Source: Melieria omissa
Lineage: Eukaryota > Arthropoda > Insecta > Diptera > Ulidiidae
Direction: 5' to 3'
DNA length: 64,000 nt
NCBI GenBank assembly: GCA_963971225.1
Contig: OZ020268.1
Span: 11,295,032 to 11,359,031 of the forward strand
In this document: one piece after another, positions 57,691 through 64,000 of the stretch
How positions within the stretch are numbered: position 1 is the first letter of the stretch
Layout: each line of letters opens with the position of its first letter
The notes under the pieces: model-generated
Told to the model about the DNA's origin: nothing
What the model saw: only the letters and a program-made list of their open reading frames with translations
The model's database searches: none
Translations under genes and position numbers: made by a program

Positions 57691-59428
57691 GATGCCATCA
57701 GATGCTGAAAAACCCCTCATTGTGCCACAAATGTAATTAATTCTTATTAACTTTCAATACTTTCAACACATGAAAATCAATGCAACATTGCATTGTTTCA
57801 TTTGAGAACAGTAATAGTTTCTGATTGTAAACGCATTGAAGTGTGCAGATTGCGCTGCTCGGATATCAATAAACATATTCACACTTATGTTGAAATTACA
57901 GTATCTTTTCTATCATTGATTGAAAGCGATTATTGTGCCGCACTTGCAACAGATTACATTGCAGTTGCGATTACGTCAGTGCACGTTTGCGTCACGGCGG
58001 CCAAAGCCGGCAGCAGTCAATAAATCGCTGCTGCGTAATTCAATTACTGCTTCTAATTAATCTCAGCTTATGATTGGAAGTATTAGCGTTCGCACCAGTG
58101 GCCAAGCGCCTGAGGGCTTACATAATTGCAGCAGCAGCAGCACCAGCAGCATCAGCAGCAGCAACAACATTGCAACCAGATGCTACACTAATGTTCAGAG
58201 TTGGGTAGTGTTTGAGCAGAGACCATTTGTGGTAAACAAAGGAGATATTTTTGTCTTTACATAACACGTGTCCATAGCATACAATATGTGTGTGTGTGTG
58301 CATGTTGCGTAAGACTGCACCAGAGCGATGAATGCGAGAGTGTGTGAAGATAATGGAGTACACTGTGTGACAGTGATATCCCTACTTGACAAAACCCATA
58401 CAGACAGGAATATCTATATTCATGACGGACCCATTCTTAGAGTTCCTAGTTCGCCTAATTTTCAACTATCAACTATGTTGCATAAGTCTAGGCGGTTCCT
58501 TCAGTAAAACTAATGTCAAATTAATTGAAATTCAATATTCATTTCGAAAACGGCTTAAGTGCACCTTTGGTTCAGTGAGCACATTTTCATGGCACTTTTC
58601 TGCTTTTTAATTTATGCATTTATTTTTTTTACTTCGACGTTTACTTGTGTGTGTGTGTGCGCGCATGTTGCACGGCATTTTTCATGTGGAATAAGCTCAT
58701 TGACGCCTTTTTCGCGTTATAAACACGTTTTCACAAACACCCACACACTTTTACACGCACACATGCATTTGTAAATTTTATAGAACATGAAAAAACGTGC
58801 AATGCAAATGCAAAATACAAGTAGAACGATGGGAAAGAGAAAGTGCAGCAATAAAAAACGCACACGCGCCAAAGTCAGACGTGCTGCTGGGCGTGACTGT
58901 GACTGTGACTGAGGCTACAACAACAACCACAAAAAAACATCAACCTGCCTGCTGACGTCTTTGCCATTTGCTGTCGCTTTGACTCGTTGATTAAAAACAT
59001 CGCATGCGATTCACTAGCAAAACACAAAGCAATAACAAAAAAAAAACAGGAAAAGCGCGAAAAAAATTCATAAAAAACACAAAATGCAGGCAAAGCGCGT
59101 AAAATGCAAATTCCGCAGAATTTCCGCTTTGCGTTATTTCTATCGTACGTGGGCTGCATTTACAATGCGTTGGCAGAGTTGCTATTTAAAATTTTACGCA
59201 TTGCCCTTTTGCATGCGTTCAAGTTGTAAATTATACCACAAACGAATGAAATTAATAGTGATTAATTGATGGTTAGAAATGGGTTAAATTAGCGACGAAG
59301 TGAAGCGTTGAGCTACAAGGATTTAAAATTTGAATGCTAGAAAAAGTGGGGGAAATGTTTAAATGAGTCACCACTCTGTGACTGGTGACCACAGGATCTT
59401 CTCTTAGATTTCTTCAGAAAACCGGAAA
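57691..59428. other. Non-coding with CAG and GT repeats
   Basis: A CAG-rich run lies at 58128-58165, with GT runs near 58288 and 58648. No gene recognised. Confidence 0.35.
58128..58165. repeat. (CAG)n-rich microsatellite
   Basis: Interrupted CAG units (cagcagcagcagcaccagca, then cagcagcagcaacaac). Confidence 0.85.
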
Positions 59429-59505
59429 TTAATAGGGAACATCACGTTGCAGTACAGTGGATGTATCACTGTTTGAGTGTTGCACTTGTTGGAATGTTCC
59501 GAGGG
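59370..59505 (+). mobile_element. 3' fragment of the LINE family at 564-1267
   Basis: The phrase attaatagggaacatcacgt (59429-59448), then gcagtac and a gtttgagtgttgcacttg-like run, matches 1164-1235 of the first LINE copy (attaatagggaacatcaagt and onward). Only the extreme 3' end survives. Confidence 0.65.
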
Positions 59506-60402
59506 GAAAGGGTGGGAAGACCAATGTTTTGGGTCATAGAGTCCAGTGACAACTCAACCAACAAACAAGTACAATCTTCCCCAGGCGTTTACTTACTCTG
59601 TTGAGCAATAATAACCTGTAAAAAAGAGTTCCTTTGACAGGAAGCAGGACTTGGCATACGCCTTGAATCCACAAAGTTTCCATTAAGTGATCTGTCATTA
59701 CTTGCCTTTTGCCAGAAATTCTTCCAATTCAATTAATTTTCATATTTGCTTATTTACAAATTGCACATTGACATTGTGTACGAAAAGTGCATGAACCACA
59801 AATTCACCCACAAACAAGGCCAACAGCATCATGGTCAATACACATTAAAGCATTTCACATCACAAGTGAAACATTTAGGAACCAATGTCCTTGCTGCATG
59901 TTAAATGTGGTTAGATTGTATTGGCTTGTCGACAGTTGTCAAATGTTCGCTCAGTCATAACGTTGCTGATGTGAGACATTCACAGTCATATTTGGGTGTG
60001 TGCGTGTGTGTAATGTGTGGTTTGTCAAGAGCAAAATTGCCACTTGCTGGCTGTCTTTATTTATTTATTTGTTGCATTATTTATTTGGCTATAATTTTTG
60101 CACTCAGCCTTTCAACGGCAAATTCAATTTGGTTTATAATCGAGTACTTAGCTGCTGCCTCTGGCCACTATTTATTTATTTAATTAAAATGAAAGCGTCG
60201 AAGCGTTTGGCGTTGGTTTATTTAGCCAAATCAAGGTCAACATGTTTGTTATGATTTTCATGGCGTAATGTTTTAATTTGATAGAGTTAAAAACTTTATG
60301 GTGTTGCACATGTTTTTAGTGTCAAAGTAATTTTGTTTGCCATTAAAAAAAATTAGTGTAAATATTAAACTAGTTTATATAAATGAATGTGTGTTAAATT
60401 TT
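59506..60402. other. Non-coding spacer
   Basis: No repeat or gene recognised. Confidence 0.3.
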
Positions 60403-61067
60403 GTTTTGTATTGTATACATTTAGGATCATTTATTATTTTATCAATAAACAATTCAACTAAATCATCCTAAAAGTATACTATAACTGGTTGACGCTACTG
60501 TTCACACCAAAGAGGGCTTATATTTTGTTTTGTATTGTATACATTTAGGATCATTTATTATTTTAACAATAAACAATTCAACTAAATTGTCCTAAAAGTA
60601 TACTATAACTGGTTGACGCTACTGTTCACACCAACGAGGGCCACATGTAACAATTGCCGATTTGTAGTGCATACATTTAGGATCATATGTTGTTTTGTAT
60701 ACGCAGGCAATTCAACTAAATGGCGTTAAAAATATTTTATGACTGGGTGACGCTACTTATTATACCAACGTCTTCAAACAGATTTGAACATTTCAATATT
60801 TGTACTGCATAATTTTTATGAATAATTCAAATAAGTTACCCAAAAAGTATACTGTAACTATTTGACGTCAATATTTAGGATAGCAACCTTGTTTGTTTAA
60901 GATAGCAACTTTCAACTTTTATTTATTTGTATCATCTAGAATGGTTTGTTAGTTTACTGGTGGTTTACTATACATAAAAAATTTCGATAAATTACCCTCA
61001 AAGTATACTATGACTGATTGGTGCCACTATCTACACCGCTGATAGCAACTTTAAGTATTTTCCAATT

Positions 61068-62164
61068 TATAGGGTTTTCCAACAAGAGGTGTTATTTTGA
61101 ATCACCCGGTATTTCGGTAGTTGTCACTTTTGAAGCTCTTATTCTTTGACATTTGACAAGTAGAAACTACGCCATTACTAAAAATGGAACGATACACGCT
61201 TCAACAAAGCATTGAAATTATTCAAATTCACTACAAAAATGGTGAAAATCTTGCAGTCACAGTTCGCAAAACTAAAGCATTTTTGGGTCGTCGTGAAGCA
61301 CCTTGTCGGACCGCAATATAGAAATTGGTGGAAAAATTCGAGCTGTTGGGACAAGTTAGTGATGTGAAGAATAAAACCCGTGCACGTCGCTAAAGAACAA
61401 CTGAGAATATTGCTTCTGTAGCCCAAAGTGTTAAAGGAAACCCAAGTTTGTCGATTCCTCGTCGTTCTTTGGAATTGGGCAGTTAACACACGAACTCAAG
61501 CCGACCGATCATCAACAACGTCGTGTCTTTGCTGATTGGGTCCTTGAAATGCATGAAAATTATCCGGAATTCCATCGAAAAATCATTTTGACTGATGAGG
61601 CCCATTTCCACCTCGGTGGCTACGTCAACAAGCAAAATTGTCGCATCTGGGGCTCGGAAAACCAAAGAGTTATTGTTGAGAAGCCTCTCCATCCTCAACG
61701 TGTGACTGTTTGGTGCGATTTATGGTCCGGAGGGGTCATTGGACCTTACTTTTTTGAAAATGAGGTTGGATCAACAGTTACGGTGAATGGATTGCGCTAT
61801 CGAGAGATGATTAATGATTTTTGTCGGAGTTGGATGGTATTGATCTGAACAACGTTTACTTTCAACAAGACGGCGCTACGTGAGAGATAAGGTGTACGCC
61901 AACAGCCCAGCGTCGATTCAAGACCTCAAAGATAGAATTCGTGAGGCTATCGAGGACATAGGGCAGCCACTTTGCGATTTAGTTATGGAAAATTTCATGA
62001 AAAGGATATGGGCGTGGTCGTGGTGGCCATTTGGCTGATGTTGTTTTTCATTATTAACGGCATACCTTCCTCTTTATTATGAAATAAGCATCCGATCATT
62101 TATCTCAAAAAATGAAATTTTTCTTTGAATACCAAAATAACACCTCTTGTTGGAAAACCCTATA
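61068..62164 (+). mobile_element. Rosa-like mariner, internally deleted, inside the array
   Basis: Element 61070-62162 has TIRs tagggttttccaacaagagg and ggtgttatttt at the left with the complement at the right (aacaccto the end ccctta-type, 62129-62162), flanked by TA. The sister array unit (ccgatttgtagtgcataca, 60657-60675) shows the continuous sequence that was split here. Transposase similarity is to the rosa-type group first described in Ceratitis rosa, from memory. Confidence 0.85.
61184..62050 (+). pseudogene. Rosa-like mariner transposase, at least two deletions and frameshifts
   Basis: ATG at 61184 opens MERYTLQQSIEIIQIHYKNG, an HTH-type N-terminus, and a stop follows AI (near 61319). 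A deletion joins RRSLELG to QLTHELKPTDHQQ. The longest intact part, 61549-61845, carries ILTDEAHFHLGGYVNKQNCR (first catalytic Asp) and VTVWCDLWSGGVIGPYFFEN. The second Asp motif FQQDGAT follows in another frame (61860 area), then a deletion removes the third catalytic Asp and the frame picks up at VYANSPASIQDLKD. It cannot encode an active enzyme. Confidence 0.88.
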
Positions 62165-62290
62165 CATTGCATACATTTAAAATCATATCTACTATCATAT
62201 ACGTAAAAAATTCAAATAGCTCACCCTAAAAGTATACAATGACTGACTGGAATTATTGTTCACAACAAAAAGATATTTTCCTTTCAACAT

Positions 62291-62985
62291 TTACCTATTT
62301 TTATTGCATAAATTTAGAATTTTATTTTTAAATTTTCAGCAGAATTTATTCATTAAAGCACTGTTCACAATATGAGTAGTTTTACAAATTTTGATCAAAT
62401 ATTCCATGTGTCAGCTTAAGCCGAAAAGCCCCCCAACTGTTACTCTGCGGGTGCACAGATGCAGTTTGCCAGCGCAGTTGATGTAATTTTTATAAGAACC
62501 GTCAGGGCATGAAATCTCCATGGGTTATACTGCACACAGCGACTGCACAGTGAGACGTATGCATGCTGCATGCGGTAAGTGCGCCGCACAGCCAACGCTG
62601 ACTGCGCCGACAAAGTACGTTGCGCTTGCGGGCGAACATATAAAGACACTTTAAACGTGCCAAGCGTTTTGTTTCACCATATTATCCCGCTGGCGCACAC
62701 ATGCTGAACCGAAGCATGAAGCGCAACGCCAACGACAACGCCGACGACAATGCCTATGCCAGTTGCGTGTGTAGCATACTAAGTTTTTGTATGTGAAAAA
62801 AACACGTTTTGGAGGATTGTTTTCAATAAAATTTAATGTAACTAATTTTTAGATTTTTGTTTGAAAAATTCTCTATAACTAAAGCATGCTTTTATATTGT
62901 CAATTTGTAGATTTTTACTAACTTTCTCATTTGAAATTTCATAAAATCGTTTTATTCAAATATATTCTTCTGAAGTTAAATAATT
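62291..62985. other. Non-coding spacer, part GC-richer
   Basis: A GC-richer patch lies at 62430-62760, with overlapping frames and no known domain. Confidence 0.3.
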
Positions 62986-63960
62986 TACTAATAATTTTTA
63001 ATGTTTCAATTGAAATTAAAATTAAAAACTAAAATAAAAAAATAAATAAAAATTTTAATATAATTTTAAATATAATTTAAATTTAATTTAAAATAAATAA
63101 AAATTTTAATTTAATTTTAAATATAATTTAAATTTAACTTAAAATAAATTAAAATTTTAATTTTAGTTTAATTTAAAATAAATTAAAATTTTAATTTAAA
63201 AAGTAATTTAAAATAAATTAAAATTTTAACTGATTTAAATAAAAATTGTATTTAATTTTAAATATAATTTAAATTTAATTTAAAATATAATTTGAATTTA
63301 ATTTAAAATCAATTAACATTTTAATTTATTTTAAATTATTTTTTAAATTAAAATTTTAATTTATTTTAAATTATTTTTTAAATTAAAATTTTAATTTATT
63401 TTAAATTAAACTAAAATTAAAATTTTAAAAATTTTTTAAATTAAAAAATTTTTAATTTTAAGTAAAAAAATTTTTTAAATTTTAATTTTAGTTTAATTTA
63501 AAATAAATTAAAATTTTAATTTAAAAAATAATTTAAAATAAATTAGAATTTTAGTTGATTTTAAATTAAATTTGAATTATATTTAAAATTAAATTAAAAT
63601 TTTTATTTATTTATTATTATTTTTTTTAATTAAAATTTTAATTTATTTTAAATTAAACTAAAATTAAAATTTTTATTTGTTTTAAATTAAATTTAAATTA
63701 TATTTAAAATTATATTAAAATTTTTATTTATTTTAAATTAAATTTTTAAATTTTAATTAAATTTTTTTTTTTTTAATTGTAATTTAAATAAATAAAAAAA
63801 TTTAATTTAATTTTAAATACAATTAAAATTTAATTTTAAATCAATTAAAATTTTAATTTATTTTAAAGAATTTTTTAAATTAAAATTTTTATTTATTTTA
63901 AATGAAATTTAAAAATTTTAATGTTAATTTAATTTAATGAAATATTAATTAAAATGAAAT
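62986..63960. repeat. Near-pure A+T low-complexity tract, about 1 kb
   Basis: The sequence is built from tttaaattaaaat and aattaaaattttaattta motifs in both orientations, with very few G or C bases. It is rich in short palindromes. It may be an expanded AT satellite or a matrix-attachment-like region. It may also lower assembly reliability. Confidence 0.85.
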
Positions 63961-64000
63961 AAAAATTATATTTAAAAATACACCTAAGTCTGTTTTTACA

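Larger units (their letters stand above)
60403..62290. repeat. Satellite-like array, ~124-bp unit, interrupted by mariner
   Basis: Units share the order: tatacatttaggatcat, aattcaactaaat, aaaagtatactataact, ggttgacgctactgttcaca. Anchors (aaagtatac) fall near 60472, 60596, 60729, 60845, 61000 and 62235; the last gap is about 140 bp once the mariner is removed. The first two units are near-identical with period 124, and later units are diverged (116-155 bp). Confidence 0.85.

Overview
The window is animal nuclear DNA, most likely from a higher fly (Brachycera). It is AT-rich, has short GT-AG introns, carries two exon sets whose closest matches I know are Drosophila proteins, and is packed with insect mobile elements: rosa-type and other mariners, hAT and TTAA-type MITEs, and a tRNA-derived SINE of the kind common in flies. 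A tephritid fruit fly is my best guess, but that is inference. No bacterial operons, CRISPR arrays or viral genes were seen.

Only two host genes are supported. A first coding exon on the minus strand (25533-25624) matches the start of a DHHC palmitoyltransferase of the ZDHHC5/8 type. The rest of that gene must lie to the left; I found no second exon, so intron 1 may exceed 25 kb. Divergent from it, a complete three-exon gene on the plus strand (28290-28900) encodes a 131-residue BCL7-family protein, an accessory subunit of SWI/SNF (BAP) chromatin remodelling complexes. The 2.67 kb between the two start codons should hold both promoters.

Left of the genes (1-25500): a 5'-truncated non-LTR retrotransposon with a perfect 12-bp target site duplication (TSD), a 700-bp foldback element, a 124-bp tandem array, palindromic TA-type repeats, a 320-bp (CTAAA)n array, a hAT MITE, LINE remnants, a retro-insertion with a CCTAA tail, and a TTAA MITE nested inside a larger TTAA element.

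Right of the genes (29600-64000): a small TA-type MITE lies between the two genes, and beyond them come a hAT MITE, two near-identical hAT deletion derivatives (one with a mariner inserted), a 202-bp retro-insertion ending in eight TTAGG units, and a 2.5-kb TA-flanked element that has taken three unrelated insertions (SINE, TTAA MITE, mariner). Further right are another TTAA MITE, a decayed LINE split by a TIR element with a 5-bp TSD, a satellite-like array interrupted by a rosa-like mariner, and about 1 kb of almost pure A+T.

I do not see a clear new biological system. The value lies in unusually readable insertion history: many elements have intact TSDs, and several have an empty target site visible elsewhere in the window.
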